A stretch of 64,000 nucleotides of DNA from GCA-003244245 sp963823755 (GCA_963823755.1 CAWGMP010000024.1:124001-188000); one strand, 5' to 3'. Numbered from the stretch's first letter, positions 25,984 through 35,391 are shown. Made by a program: numbers and translations. Notes: generated from the sequence alone by a model not told the origin.

Positions 25984-26630
25984 CGAGCCACCGCCACCCT
26001 GCGCTCGATGACGCCTAGCGCCAGGCCCGCTGGAATCGTGATGATCAGATAGCCCGCTGCCACCCCGAGCAGCACCGGGATGAGCGCGAGCCCCTGTGCA
26101 GAGGTCAACCTGGCCTGCACGCTGAACAGGTCTCCGCCAACCCCGAACGCGCCGACGATCGCCGAATTCTTGATCATTGCGATGATCACGCTACCGAGTG
26201 GCGGTACGACGCTGCGCAGCGCCTGCGGCAACACGATGTCCCGCAGCGACTGGGCAAAAGTCAGCCCCACGGCCCGAGCGGCCTCAGCCTGCCCAGGCGA
26301 TACCGCGTTGATTCCGCTGCGCACGGCCTCGCAGACGAAGGCCGAGGTGTAGAGCACCAGACCGGTGACGCCGAACCAGAAATAGGCGCCGTTGATGCCG
26401 AGCTCAGGCAGACCGAAGGCGCAAAAGAACAGCACGACGGTGAGCGGGCAATTACGGAACACCGTCACCCACGCCGTACCCGTGGCACGCAGCGGCGGGA
26501 ACGGTGAGACGCGGAACGCGGCGATCACGGTGCCGAGCACCAGCGATCCGATCGCCGCGTACAGGCAGATCTGCAAGGTTGTGAGCAGGCCGTCCCGGTA
26601 CAACCCGATATTGTCGATGATGGTGTGCAT
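25980..26630 (-). CDS. gluC: glutamate-type ABC importer permease, GluC-like
   Basis: The 216-residue permease has five helices and the EAA loop GQAEAARAVGLTFAQSLRDI near residue 130. The start is set at ATG 26630 (MHTIIDNIGLYRDG), which matches the family. The open frame runs 73 residues further upstream, but that part is antisense-like noise over gluB. It lies 13 bp after gluB and overlaps gluD by four bases. Confidence 0.87.
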   Translation of the reverse strand: MHTIIDNIGLYRDGLLTTLQICLYAAIGSLVLGTVIAAFRVSPFPPLRATGTAWVTVFRNCPLTVVLFFCAFGLPELGINGAYFWFGVTGLVLYTSAFVCEAVRSGINAVSPGQAEAARAVGLTFAQSLRDIVLPQALRSVVPPLGSVIIAMIKNSAIVGAFGVGGDLFSVQARLTSAQGLALIPVLLGVAAGYLIITIPAGLALGVIERRVAVAR

Positions 26631-26643
26631 CGGCGTGCGGCGG

Positions 26644-27537
26644 TTAGCTGCAGCTGTCGAATGTGGGCAACTGTGGCGTCTGTTTCGCCACCTTCCCGGC
26701 TGTCGTCTTCCAGGCGTCGTTGTACGCGCCGGACTTGGCCGCTTGGGTGAGCGTGTCGTTGATGAATGTGCAGAACGCGACGTCACCCTTGCGGATCCCG
26801 ATGCCGTAGGGCTCCTTGGTGAAGGTGTCGCCCACCAGTTTGAAGGCACCGTTGCTGTTGTTCACGAATCCCAGCAGGATCACATTGTCGGTGGTCACCA
26901 CGTCGACCTGGCCGGTGCGCAGCGCGTCAGCGCACTTGGAGTAGACGTCGAACACCGTCAGCTGAGCAGGATCGATGTACTTCCGGATGTTCTCTGCCGG
27001 GGTCGAGCCCTGCACGGAGCACACCCGGGCCTTGGCACCGCGTAGCGAGTCGGGCCCGGTGATGGTGTTGTTGTCGGACTTAACCATGAGCGACTGCCCG
27101 GCGAGGTAGTACGGGCCCGCGAAACTGACCTGCTGGCGGCGCTTGTCGTTGATCGTGTAGGTCGCCACCACCAAGTCCACCCTGCCTTGCTTGATCAACT
27201 CTTCGCGCTGTGCCGAGGGTGACTCCACCCACTGCACCTTGTCCGGTGGGATCCCGAGCGCGCCAGCGATGATCCGGGCGATTTCGGTGTCGAAGCCGGT
27301 CAGGTTGCCGCCCAGCGCCTGCTGGCCGAACAGCGGCTGGTCGAACTTGGTGCCGATCCGGATGATGCGTGCCTCGGCGAGCTTGGCCATCGTGGTGCCG
27401 GGCTCAAAGCGGACACCGTGGGTGACCGACGGCGTCGAACCGCCGCCACCCAGATCTTGCTGCTGCCCACATGCGGTCGTCGCCATGGTGAACGCGACCA
27501 TGGCCACTCCCACTCTGAGCATGGCTTTCCAGCGCAT
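26644..27537 (-). CDS. gluB: glutamate-binding lipoprotein, GluB-like
   Basis: The 297-residue family 3 solute-binding protein carries a lipoprotein signal. Basic and hydrophobic residues are followed by the lipobox region MATTACG at about residues 18-24, so Cys23 would be lipidated. Binding-domain motifs include IRIGTKFDQPLF near 54, LTGFDTEIARIIAGALG near 78 and the C-terminal GIRKGD segment. It captures the amino acid outside the membrane for GluCD. It lies 55 bp downstream of gluA in the same operon. Confidence 0.88.
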   Translation of the reverse strand: MRWKAMLRVGVAMVAFTMATTACGQQQDLGGGGSTPSVTHGVRFEPGTTMAKLAEARIIRIGTKFDQPLFGQQALGGNLTGFDTEIARIIAGALGIPPDKVQWVESPSAQREELIKQGRVDLVVATYTINDKRRQQVSFAGPYYLAGQSLMVKSDNNTITGPDSLRGAKARVCSVQGSTPAENIRKYIDPAQLTVFDVYSKCADALRTGQVDVVTTDNVILLGFVNNSNGAFKLVGDTFTKEPYGIGIRKGDVAFCTFINDTLTQAAKSGAYNDAWKTTAGKVAKQTPQLPTFDSCS

Positions 27538-27592
27538 TCGCGACTCCTCACGTCACCGGAGCTGAACCTAGTGGAGGCATGTGGGTGGGCCC

Positions 27593-28351
27593 TCAGTGCG
27601 TCAGGATCTTGCCGAGGAAGTCCTTGGCGCGAACCGAGCGCGGTGCAGTGAAGAACTGATCGGGAGTCGAATCCTCGACGATGTCCCCATCAGACATGAA
27701 CACCACCCTGTGTGCGGCGCGGCGCGCGAAGCCCATCTCGTGGGTGATCACCAGCATGGTCATGCCGTCGCGGGCCAGTGAGGTCATGACGTCGAGCACC
27801 TCTTGGACCATCTCGGGGTCCAGTGCCGAGGTCGGTTCGTCAAAGAGCATCACCTTCGGGCGCATGGCCAGCGCGCGGGCGATCGCGGCCCGCTGCTGCT
27901 GACCACCGGACAGCTGAGCCGGGTACTTGTCGGCCTGATCGCTGATTCCCACCCGCGTGAGCAGCTGCATCGCAGCCTCGTGCGCTTCGGCTCTGCCGAT
28001 GCGCCGCACCCGCACCGGAGCGAGCTCGACGTTCTCCGCGATCGTCTTATGGGCAAAGAGGTTGAACTGCTGGAAGACCATGCCGACATCGGCCCGCAGC
28101 CGAGCCAGTGCCTTGCCCTCCTCGGGCAAGGGCGTTCCGTCGATCTCGATGCTGCCCTTATCGATCGGCTCCAGCCGGTTGATCGTGCGGCACAGTGTCG
28201 ACTTACCTGACCCGGACGGCCCGAGCACCACCACCACCTCGCCGCGGGCAACCTCCAGGTTGATGTCGCGGAGCACGTGCAGCGACCCGAAATGCTTGTG
28301 CACCTCCACCATCCGGATCATCGGCGGGTCGGTTTCGGCGGCTGAACTCAT
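27593..28351 (-). CDS. gluA: glutamate-type ABC importer ATPase, GluA-like
   Basis: The 252-residue ATPase has Walker A GPSGSGKST near residue 45, a QQFNLF Q-loop, signature LSGGQQQRAAIARAL near 145, Walker B VMLFDEPTSALD and the switch ITHEMGFAR. The start is ATG 28351, because GGAGGATCGG directly precedes it on the minus strand. The frame is open 22 residues further without support. It is the first gene of gluABCD and diverges from miaB. A 29-bp palindrome sits in the shared upstream region. Confidence 0.92.
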   Translation of the reverse strand: MSSAAETDPPMIRMVEVHKHFGSLHVLRDINLEVARGEVVVVLGPSGSGKSTLCRTINRLEPIDKGSIEIDGTPLPEEGKALARLRADVGMVFQQFNLFAHKTIAENVELAPVRVRRIGRAEAHEAAMQLLTRVGISDQADKYPAQLSGGQQQRAAIARALAMRPKVMLFDEPTSALDPEMVQEVLDVMTSLARDGMTMLVITHEMGFARRAAHRVVFMSDGDIVEDSTPDQFFTAPRSVRAKDFLGKILTH

Positions 28352-28430
28352 CCGATCCTCCGAGTGGGTGAGGGCGTCGGAGGCATCTCTACCAGGACGG
28401 TGCTCATGGTGGATCATGAGAAGCCCGTAT

Positions 28431-28459
28431 CGATGCCACGACGGTACGTCGTGGCATCG
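28431..28459. promoter_or_regulatory. perfect palindrome between divergent gluA and miaB
   Basis: Twelve-base arms (CGATGCCACGAC and its complement) flank a five-base centre. It lies 80 bp upstream of gluA and 95 bp upstream of miaB. Because both genes start here and none ends, an operator or RNA leader hairpin is more likely than a terminator. Confidence 0.5.
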
Positions 28460-28553
28460 TCGGCGGAGCGGCCGAAGTTACCCGAGACGAGGGCTGTCCG
28501 ACAACGACTTCGTCCCGGCCTTACCCTGAGTGGGTAAGGAGGATGATGGGCAG

Positions 28554-30008
28554 ATGACGGTGAGCACCGAGCAGTGCCCACGCAGCTACCGCGTGCGCAC
28601 CTACGGCTGCCAGATGAACGTGCATGACTCCGAACGGCTGGCGGGATTACTCGAGGCGGCTGGATACGTGCCCGCTGGCCAGGACGCTACCCCCGATGTG
28701 ATGGTGCTCAACACCTGCGCCGTGCGGGAGAACGCCGACAACCGGCTCTACGGAAACCTCGGTCAGCTACGCCCGATCAAGAGCGAACATCCCGGGATGC
28801 AGATCGCTGTCGGCGGCTGCCTCGCGCAGAAGGACCGGGGCGAGATCACCCGCCGGGCGCCCTGGGTCGACGTGGTCTTCGGCACCCACAACATCGGTTC
28901 GTTGCCGATACTGCTGGAGCGAGCCCGGCACAACGACGCTGCCCAGGTCGAGATCGCCGAGTCGCTGGAGGTGTTCCCCTCCGCGCTGCCGGCGAAGCGG
29001 GACTCGGCGCACTCGGCCTGGGTGTCGATCTCCGTGGGTTGCAACAACACCTGCACGTTCTGCATCGTGCCCGCATTGCGTGGCAAGGAGGTCGACCGGC
29101 GACCCGGTGACGTGCTCGCGGAGATCGAGACATTGGTAGCCGAAGGCGTGCTCGAGGTGACTCTGCTGGGGCAGAATGTCAACGCCTACGGGGTCGGGTT
29201 CGGTGACCGGCGCGCATTCGGTGACCTGCTGCGCGCCTGCGGGAAGATCGCCGGCCTGGAGCGGGTTCGCTTCACCTCGCCGCACCCGCGGGACTTCACC
29301 TCAGATGTCATCGAGGCGATGGCAGCCACCCCGAACGCCTGCCACCAGCTGCACATGCCGCTGCAGTCCGGTTCGGACCAGGTACTGGCGGCGATGCGCC
29401 GCTCCTACCGGGCACAACGCTACCTTCAGATTGTCGATCATGTGCGGGCCGCGATGCCTGACGCGGCCCTGTCCACCGACATCATCGTCGGCTTCCCGGG
29501 TGAGACCGAGGCCGACTTCCAGGCCACCCTGGACGTGGTGCGGCAAGCACGCTTCACCCAGGCATTCACTTTCCAGTACTCACGCCGTCCAGGCACCCCG
29601 GCCGCGGACATGGCGGGCCAGGTGCCCAAGGCGATCGTGCAGGATCGCTATGAGCGGCTCGTCGCGCTGCAGGAGGAGATCTCTTGGGAGCTCAACCGGA
29701 GCCTGGTCGGCAGCCAGGTGGAGGTTCTGGTCTCTGAGGGCGAGGGCCGCAAGGACACCGCGACGCGCAGGATGAGCGGTCGGGCCAGGGACGGCCGGCT
29801 GGTGCACTTCGAATCGGGCGAAGGTGAGGTCCGACCGGGCGACGTGGTGTTCGTTGAGATCAGCTATGCCGCACCGCACCACCTGGTGTCCGACGGCGCG
29901 TTGCGGGCACACCGCAGGACCACCGCAGGCGACGCGTGGGCGGCCGGCCGACGCCCGACGCCGCCGGGGGTGGTACTCGGGTTGCCCTCGTTCGGTCGGC
30001 CGAGATGA
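28554..30008 (+). CDS. miaB: tRNA-2-methylthio-N6-dimethylallyladenosine synthase
   Basis: The 484-residue radical-SAM methylthiotransferase has the N-terminal MTTase domain cysteines in TYGCQMNVHDSERL, NTCAVR and GGCLAQ. The radical-SAM CxxxCxxC is CNNTCTFC near residue 163. A C-terminal TRAM domain (about 385-450) and a proline-rich tail follow. It adds a methylthio group to i6A37 in tRNAs reading U-starting codons, acting after MiaA, which is encoded 3.5 kb downstream. AAGGAGG at 28536-28542 serves ATG 28554; two nearby ATGs are out of frame. The next gene overlaps the stop by four bases. Confidence 0.95.
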   Translation: MTVSTEQCPRSYRVRTYGCQMNVHDSERLAGLLEAAGYVPAGQDATPDVMVLNTCAVRENADNRLYGNLGQLRPIKSEHPGMQIAVGGCLAQKDRGEITRRAPWVDVVFGTHNIGSLPILLERARHNDAAQVEIAESLEVFPSALPAKRDSAHSAWVSISVGCNNTCTFCIVPALRGKEVDRRPGDVLAEIETLVAEGVLEVTLLGQNVNAYGVGFGDRRAFGDLLRACGKIAGLERVRFTSPHPRDFTSDVIEAMAATPNACHQLHMPLQSGSDQVLAAMRRSYRAQRYLQIVDHVRAAMPDAALSTDIIVGFPGETEADFQATLDVVRQARFTQAFTFQYSRRPGTPAADMAGQVPKAIVQDRYERLVALQEEISWELNRSLVGSQVEVLVSEGEGRKDTATRRMSGRARDGRLVHFESGEGEVRPGDVVFVEISYAAPHHLVSDGALRAHRRTTAGDAWAAGRRPTPPGVVLGLPSFGRPR

Positions 30009-30475
30009 CCGACGATCCCGAGGGCATCGCTGCACTGCGCGCAGAGATCGACGCGGTGGAGCGTTCGGCGATGAGCCGAGTGGACCCAGGCGTCCGCGCG
30101 GCGGTGATTTCCGGCGCGATCATGGTGTTGTTGCTGGCCGTCACGCTGCCCTGGGTGGGGGATGCCCGCGGCTGGGATGTGTTGAGCGGTACGGCGAACC
30201 CGGTCGACCAGGTCGGGCTGTTGCCGCGGATGTTCGGGGGCGTCGCGCTCGGGTTGGGGGTCGGTCTGTCCGTGCTGGCGCTCGTCACCCGTCGCTGGGC
30301 CCTGATCTGGGCCAGCGCGCTGGGCTGTAGCTATGGGGTGCTCGACGGGGTGTGGGCGATCTGGTCCCGGCAGACGGTGCATGGCCCCGGCCCCGGGATC
30401 GGACTGGTGCTCGCTGTGCTGGCCATGGCGGTGCTCGCGGTGCAGTGGCTGCGGCTCGCGCTGTCCCGCCGGTAG
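30005..30475 (+). CDS. membrane protein of the Rv2732c type
   Basis: The protein has 156 residues with four hydrophobic segments: VISGAIMVLLLAVTLPWVG near residue 38, MFGGVALGLGVGLSVLALV near 80, one near 100, and GIGLVLAVLAMAVLAVQWL near 130. The first 30 residues are acidic (EGIAALRAEIDAVERS) and cytoplasmic. The ATG at 30005 overlaps the miaB stop (ATGA). The position directly after miaB and the topology match the Rv2732c gene of mycobacteria, which has no known function. Confidence 0.82.
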   Translation: MTDDPEGIAALRAEIDAVERSAMSRVDPGVRAAVISGAIMVLLLAVTLPWVGDARGWDVLSGTANPVDQVGLLPRMFGGVALGLGVGLSVLALVTRRWALIWASALGCSYGVLDGVWAIWSRQTVHGPGPGIGLVLAVLAMAVLAVQWLRLALSRR

Positions 30476-30488
30476 CCGGCCGGCTTCG

Positions 30489-31784
30489 TCACCGGCTGGT
30501 GACCGCCCGTTCGGCGGCAGCCAGCCACTCGCGCCACTGATCAGCCCGTGCCTGCGCTGTGCTGGCCCGGCGGTCGTCCCCGGCGGCGCGGGCTTTGGCG
30601 GCCTGAGCCTCGTACTGCTCCACCCGTTCCCGGAACTGGGCCACCCGAGCTTCGGACTCGGGGTCGATCTGCCGCCACTGTGCGTTAGCGGCCGAGCGGA
30701 CCCGCTCCTCGACAGCTCGCAACCGGCCTTCGAGCTCCCTGACCCGCTCCCGCGGAACCCGGCCTACGGTCTCCCAGCGCTCTTGAATACCCCGCAGCTG
30801 CGCTCGGGCCGCCTCGATGTCACCGGTGGGATCGATCCGTTCCGCGGCGGAGAGCAGCTCCTCCTTTCGCGTCACGTTCTGCTCCATCTCCGAGTTCCGC
30901 CCGGAGAAGGCGACGGAACGGCGGCCGAAGAAGGTCTCCTGGGCTGCGCGGAACCGCTGCCACAAGGCATCATCGGCCTCCTTGGGGGCGCGCCCTGTTG
31001 CCTTCCACTCCGCCATCAGGCTTCGGAAGCGACTCGCGGTAGCACCCCACTCAGTGGAATCGGCCAGTTTCTCGGCCTCGACGACCAGCTCCTCTTTCCG
31101 ATGCCGGGCCCCGACGCGTTGCCGGTCGAGTTCGGCGAAATGTGCGCCACGGCGCCTCGCGAAGGCGTCCCTAGCCTTGGAGAAGCGCCGCCACAACACC
31201 TCGTCGACCTTCCGGTCCACACCTTTGATCGTCTTCCACTCCTCCAGGATGGTGCGCAACCGGTCGCCGCCGGCCTTCCACTGGGTGGACTCGGCGCCGA
31301 TCAGCTCGGCCTCCTCGGCCAGTGCCTCCTTACGGGCGGTTGCGCGTGCCCTGGCCTGCTCCCGGGCCGCCGTGGCGCCCGCGAGTGACTCCTCGGCGTG
31401 CCGCTGCAGGTGGTCCAGAAGAGCGGTGAGGCCGACGAGATCACCCATGACAGTCGGTTCGACGAGATCATTGCGCAGGGTGCGGACGCGCGACAGCGCC
31501 TGTTTGGGGTCGCCTACCCCGGAGGTCAGCCGGGACTCGATCAGTTCCGCTTCGGTGAGCAGGTCGTCGAAGCGGCGGGCGAAGTGCGCCAGGCCCTCCT
31601 CGGGTGTCCCGGCCTGCCACGAGCCGACTACCCGCTCCCCGGCGGGGGTATGGGTGTATACCGTGCCGTCCTGAGCTATCCGTCCCCAGCGCTGCGGGTC
31701 CCGGCAGGCGCGCGAGATGGAGGGTCGGGGACCGGACTGGGTGCCGGTCTCCAGGGGATGCTCGGTGTGGTTGTGCTCGGTCAT
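30489..31784 (-). CDS. DUF349 coiled-coil protein
   Basis: The 431-residue protein is built of long charged helices. It has an N-terminal region with RWGRIAQDGTVYTHTPAGER, then three or more DUF349 repeats of about 75 residues. Each repeat shows a W-K-x-x-G-x-x-P/R pattern (EEWKTIKGVDRKVDEVLWRR near 190, AEWKATGRAPKEADDALWQR near 270). DUF349 proteins are thought to associate with ribosomes or RNA, but the role is unsettled. ATG 31784 is preceded by AGGAAGG; the longer frame adds 66 unsupported residues. It corresponds in position to Rv2731. Confidence 0.87.
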   Translation of the reverse strand: MTEHNHTEHPLETGTQSGPRPSISRACRDPQRWGRIAQDGTVYTHTPAGERVVGSWQAGTPEEGLAHFARRFDDLLTEAELIESRLTSGVGDPKQALSRVRTLRNDLVEPTVMGDLVGLTALLDHLQRHAEESLAGATAAREQARARATARKEALAEEAELIGAESTQWKAGGDRLRTILEEWKTIKGVDRKVDEVLWRRFSKARDAFARRRGAHFAELDRQRVGARHRKEELVVEAEKLADSTEWGATASRFRSLMAEWKATGRAPKEADDALWQRFRAAQETFFGRRSVAFSGRNSEMEQNVTRKEELLSAAERIDPTGDIEAARAQLRGIQERWETVGRVPRERVRELEGRLRAVEERVRSAANAQWRQIDPESEARVAQFRERVEQYEAQAAKARAAGDDRRASTAQARADQWREWLAAAERAVTSR

Positions 31785-31952
31785 GCCGGCCTTCCTCGAC
31801 CTCGTGCCCGCCGCTGCGTCCTGCGGGCGCCCCGACTGCACAGGCTGTGTGCCTCGACCGGGCCGTTCCGCCACGCTCGGCCGGTGCCGCATTGAAGCAG
31901 TCCACGTCCGCGGGCAGGGGAGCAGGTGCGAAGTGGGCACTAACCTGCAGCG

Positions 31953-32102
31953 GTGATCGTACGCGTGGCGGCAGTACCACATCCACCGATCCTGGTGTCG
32001 GAAGTGACCGCCGGAGCTGCCGGGGAGATCGCCCCGCTGCGCGACACTTGCCTGATGACGGTGCGTGCGTTGGGGTGGCTTCGTCCACCACCCCAGCCAT
32101 GA
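31953..32102 (+). pseudogene. N-terminal remnant of an Rv2728c-type (extradiol-dioxygenase-like) gene
   Basis: A GTG-started frame of 49 codons reads VRVAAVPHPPILVSEVTAGA and continues GEIAPLRDTCL. This is the N-terminus of the class III extradiol dioxygenase-like protein that normally stands just before miaA (Rv2728c in M. tuberculosis, about 230 residues). After some 40 residues the similarity ends, and a stop overlaps the miaA start (ATGA). Most of the gene is therefore deleted, while its start and the overlap with miaA remain. It may still serve as a leader peptide that couples translation to miaA. Confidence 0.65.
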
Positions 32103-33019
32103 ATCCCGGCATGAGTCTCCGGCCGGTCGCGGTGGTCGGCCCGACCGCCACCGGCAAGTCCGAGCTCGCGGTCAGGCTGGCCCGCAGCCTGGGCGGCGAG
32201 GTGGTCAACGCCGATGCGATGCAGCTCTACCGGGGTATGGACATCGGAACCGCGAAGCTGCCGCCCGCCGGGCGGTGCGGGGTGCAGCACCATCTGCTCG
32301 ACATCCTCGATGTCACCGAGACCGCCTCGGTGGCCATCTACCAGCGCGAAGCCCGCCGCATCATGGAGGGGTTGCTCGCGGCGGGCCGGGTGCCGGTGCT
32401 CGCTGGAGGTTCCGGGCTCTATGTGCAGGCTGTGCTGGATGACCTGGACTTCCCGGGAACCGACGCTGAAGTACGGGCCCAACTGGAGACCGAACTGGCC
32501 GAGCAAGGCGCGCCTGCGCTGCATCACCGGTTGCACCGATTAGACCCGGTGGCGGCCAGCCGGATCCTGCCGAGTAACGGGCGTCGCCTGGTGCGGGCAC
32601 TGGAGGTCATCCGGCTCACCGGTCGCCCGTTCTCCGCGGCGCTGCCACAGCCTGGCCCAGCGCGCTACCGAACAGCGCTCGTCGGCTTGGACACCGATCC
32701 CGCAATCCTGGACGCGCGGGTCGACGCCCGGGTGGACTCCATGTTCGCCGCCGGGTTGGTCGAGGAAGTCCGCGAACTGCTGTTCCGCGGCCTGCGGGAG
32801 GGACGCACGGCCTCGCGGGCACTGGGCTACCAGCAGATTATCGCCGCACTGGACGCCGGCGCCGATCCGGCTTGTGCCGCGGGCCTGACCGCCCAGGCGA
32901 CCCGGCGCTTCATCCGCAGACAGCGCAGCTGGTTTCGGCGCGACGGCCGGATCAGGTGGTTGGACTGCCAGAACCCCGACCTGCTCGACGCCGCGCTGTC
33001 GCTGACGGCGGATGGATAG
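32099..33019 (+). CDS. miaA: tRNA dimethylallyltransferase
   Basis: The 306-residue protein has the P-loop GPTATGKS near residue 14, then the family motifs VNADAMQLYRGMDIGTAKL, HHLLDI, GGSGLY and the C-terminal ALGYQQ and RRQRSWF. It transfers a dimethylallyl group to N6 of A37 in tRNA, giving the substrate of MiaB. ATG 32099 overlaps the stop of the truncated upstream frame, which favours this start; ATG 32111 is the alternative. It lies 11 bp before dapF. Confidence 0.95.
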   Translation: MNPGMSLRPVAVVGPTATGKSELAVRLARSLGGEVVNADAMQLYRGMDIGTAKLPPAGRCGVQHHLLDILDVTETASVAIYQREARRIMEGLLAAGRVPVLAGGSGLYVQAVLDDLDFPGTDAEVRAQLETELAEQGAPALHHRLHRLDPVAASRILPSNGRRLVRALEVIRLTGRPFSAALPQPGPARYRTALVGLDTDPAILDARVDARVDSMFAAGLVEEVRELLFRGLREGRTASRALGYQQIIAALDAGADPACAAGLTAQATRRFIRRQRSWFRRDGRIRWLDCQNPDLLDAALSLTADG

Positions 33020-33030
33020 GCTGGCTGACG

Positions 33031-33867
33031 ATGGAGCACAGCATCGAGTTCCTCAAGGGGCATGGGACGGAGAACGACTTCGTCCTGCTGCCTGATCCCA
33101 CCGGCACGCTGGACCTGACACCGTCTCGGGTGCGCGCACTGTGCGACCGACGTCGTGGGCTGGGTGCAGACGGGGTGCTGCGGGTGGTGCCCGGTGCGCT
33201 GGTAGCTGACGCGCCGCCGGGCACATCACCCGACGACTGGTTCATGGACTACCGCAACGCCGACGGTTCAGTCGCCGAGCTGTGCGGTAACGGCGTGCGG
33301 CTATTCGCCCGTTACCTGATCGACGCTGGACTGGTGGCCGATCCCGATTTCCAGGTCGGCAGCAGGTCCGGCCCGCGCACCGTGCGGCATCACGACGACG
33401 GTTCGGTGACCGTCGAGATGGGGCGGGTGCGCCGTCACGGCATGTCCACGGTGACCGTCGAGGGCGCGGCGTTCACCGGGCTGGTGGTGGATGTCGGCAA
33501 CCCGCATCTCGCCTGCTTGACCGAGATGCCGGTGGAGCAGTTGGACCTCACCGTGCCACCGGGGCACGACCCCGGAGTCTTCCCACACGGAGTCAACGTC
33601 GAGTTCGTCAACGTGCTGGCCGCCGGGGAGCTGCGGATGCGGGTGCACGAGAGGGGAGTCGGTGAGACCCGCTCCTGCGGCACCGGAACGGTGGCTGCGC
33701 TCGCCGCAGCGCTGGACGCGCGGGACCGGGACACCGGCGAGGCTGACGTGCAGGTGCCCGGAGGTCGGCTGCACGTGGCGATCACCGGAGACGGCAGCAC
33801 GCTGACCGGACCCGCGGTGCTCGTGGCGCGGGGCCGCCTGACTCCTGAGTGGTGGTCGGCGCACTGA
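33031..33867 (+). CDS. dapF: diaminopimelate epimerase
   Basis: The 278-residue enzyme interconverts LL- and meso-diaminopimelate for peptidoglycan and lysine. The two catalytic cysteines are visible in ELCGNGVR near residue 91 and RSCGTGT near 216, and the N-terminal GHGTENDFV stretch is conserved. ATG 33031 is chosen; the longer frame runs back into miaA. It is the third gene in the miaB/miaA/dapF/hflX line. Confidence 0.95.
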   Translation: MEHSIEFLKGHGTENDFVLLPDPTGTLDLTPSRVRALCDRRRGLGADGVLRVVPGALVADAPPGTSPDDWFMDYRNADGSVAELCGNGVRLFARYLIDAGLVADPDFQVGSRSGPRTVRHHDDGSVTVEMGRVRRHGMSTVTVEGAAFTGLVVDVGNPHLACLTEMPVEQLDLTVPPGHDPGVFPHGVNVEFVNVLAAGELRMRVHERGVGETRSCGTGTVAALAAALDARDRDTGEADVQVPGGRLHVAITGDGSTLTGPAVLVARGRLTPEWWSAH

Positions 33868-33952
33868 CCTCGGTACCGCAATTCGCATCCACACCGCGAT
33901 CTCGGGGAATTCGGGTGTGCTGATCCGTTAGACGTGCCACGATGAGAGGCGT

Positions 33953-35374
33953 ATGACAACCTCACCGATCTTTCCGTCCCCTGATCCCGGCTCCACCTCC
34001 CGAGGTGAGCTGGATCTCGAGGAGCGTTCCGCACTGCGTCGCGTGCCGGGACTGTCCACCGAACTCGCTGACGTCACCGAAGTCGAGTACCGGCAGCTGC
34101 GCCTGGAGCGCGTGGTGCTCGCCGGGATATGGACTGAGGGCACCGTGGCCCAGGCCGACGCGTCGCTGGCCGAGCTGGCCCGGCTCGCTGAGACCGCCGG
34201 GTCGCAGGTGCTCGATGCTCTCGTCCAGCGCCGCGTGCGTCCCGATCCGGCAACCTACATCGGCTCGGGCAAGGTCCTCGAGCTGCGTGAGATCGTCCTC
34301 AGCGCTGCGGCAGACACAGTGATCTGCGATGGCGAGCTCACTCCCGGTCAGCTGCGACAGTTGGAGGCCAAGCTCAAGGTCAAGGTCATCGACCGGACCG
34401 CGCTGATCCTGGACATCTTTGCCCAGCATGCCCGTTCCCGAGAGGGCAGAGCACAGGTCGAGCTGGCTCAGTTGAGCTACTTCCTGCCACGGCTGCGTGG
34501 CTGGGGTGAGTCGCTGTCCCGGCAGGCTGGCGGTGCCGGCGGTAGTGCCGGTGGTGGAGTGGGTACTCGCGGTCCCGGTGAGACCAAGCTGGAGACTGAT
34601 CGGCGGCGTATCCACCGTCGGCTTGCGAAGCTGCGCCGCGAGATCGCCGCGATGCGAACGGTGCGTGATACCAAGCGCGGCCGCAGGCGCGCCAACGAGG
34701 TGCCCAACGTGGCCATCGTCGGCTACACCAATGCGGGCAAGTCCAGCCTGCTCAACGTGATCACCGGGGCCGATGTGTTGGTGCAGGACGCCCTGTTCGC
34801 CACTTTGGATCCCACTACCCGCCGGGCAGTCACGCCGGAAGGGCAGGAGTACACGCTCACCGACACCGTCGGTTTTGTCCGTCACCTGCCGCATCAGCTG
34901 GTGGAGGCGTTCCGCTCCACATTGGAGGAGACGGCCGAGGCGGACCTGCTGCTGCATGTGGTCGACGCCGCTGACCCGATGCCCGAGCGGCAGGTGGAGG
35001 CGGTGCGTGAGGTCCTCGGCGAGATCATCGAGGGACGCGAATCGGCTATGCCGCCCGAGCTGGTCGTGGTGAACAAGATCGACGATGCCGACCAGTTCGT
35101 GCTGTCGCGGCTGCGCCACGTGTTGCCGAATGCGTCGTTCGTCTCCGCGCACACCGGTGCCGGCATGACCAGTTTGCTCCAGCGGATCGCCGAAGCTTTG
35201 CCACAACCGCAGGTCGAAGTTGATGCATTACTGCCGTGGGCCCAAGGCGCTCTGGTCGCCCGGGTGTACGCGGAGGGCGAGGTGCTGGGCACCGATCACA
35301 CCGAAGACGGTACCCGGCTACATGCGCGGGTACGACCGGATCTCGCCGGCACGCTGGCGGGATACCTCGTGTAG
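33953..35374 (+). CDS. hflX: ribosome-associated GTPase HflX
   Basis: The protein has 473 residues. The N-terminal HflX domain includes YIGSGKV near residue 102 and VICDGELTPGQLRQLE. A basic, glycine-rich linker (RQAGGAGGSAGGGVGTRGPG) leads to coiled-coil residues. The GTPase domain has G1 GYTNAGKS near 260, DPTTR (G2), DTVGF (G3) and NKID (G4). HflX splits stalled ribosomes under stress. It converges on lexA with 17 bp between stops. Confidence 0.95.
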   Translation: MTTSPIFPSPDPGSTSRGELDLEERSALRRVPGLSTELADVTEVEYRQLRLERVVLAGIWTEGTVAQADASLAELARLAETAGSQVLDALVQRRVRPDPATYIGSGKVLELREIVLSAAADTVICDGELTPGQLRQLEAKLKVKVIDRTALILDIFAQHARSREGRAQVELAQLSYFLPRLRGWGESLSRQAGGAGGSAGGGVGTRGPGETKLETDRRRIHRRLAKLRREIAAMRTVRDTKRGRRRANEVPNVAIVGYTNAGKSSLLNVITGADVLVQDALFATLDPTTRRAVTPEGQEYTLTDTVGFVRHLPHQLVEAFRSTLEETAEADLLLHVVDAADPMPERQVEAVREVLGEIIEGRESAMPPELVVVNKIDDADQFVLSRLRHVLPNASFVSAHTGAGMTSLLQRIAEALPQPQVEVDALLPWAQGALVARVYAEGEVLGTDHTEDGTRLHARVRPDLAGTLAGYLV

Positions 35375-35391
35375 GCCTGACACCGTCGGCT

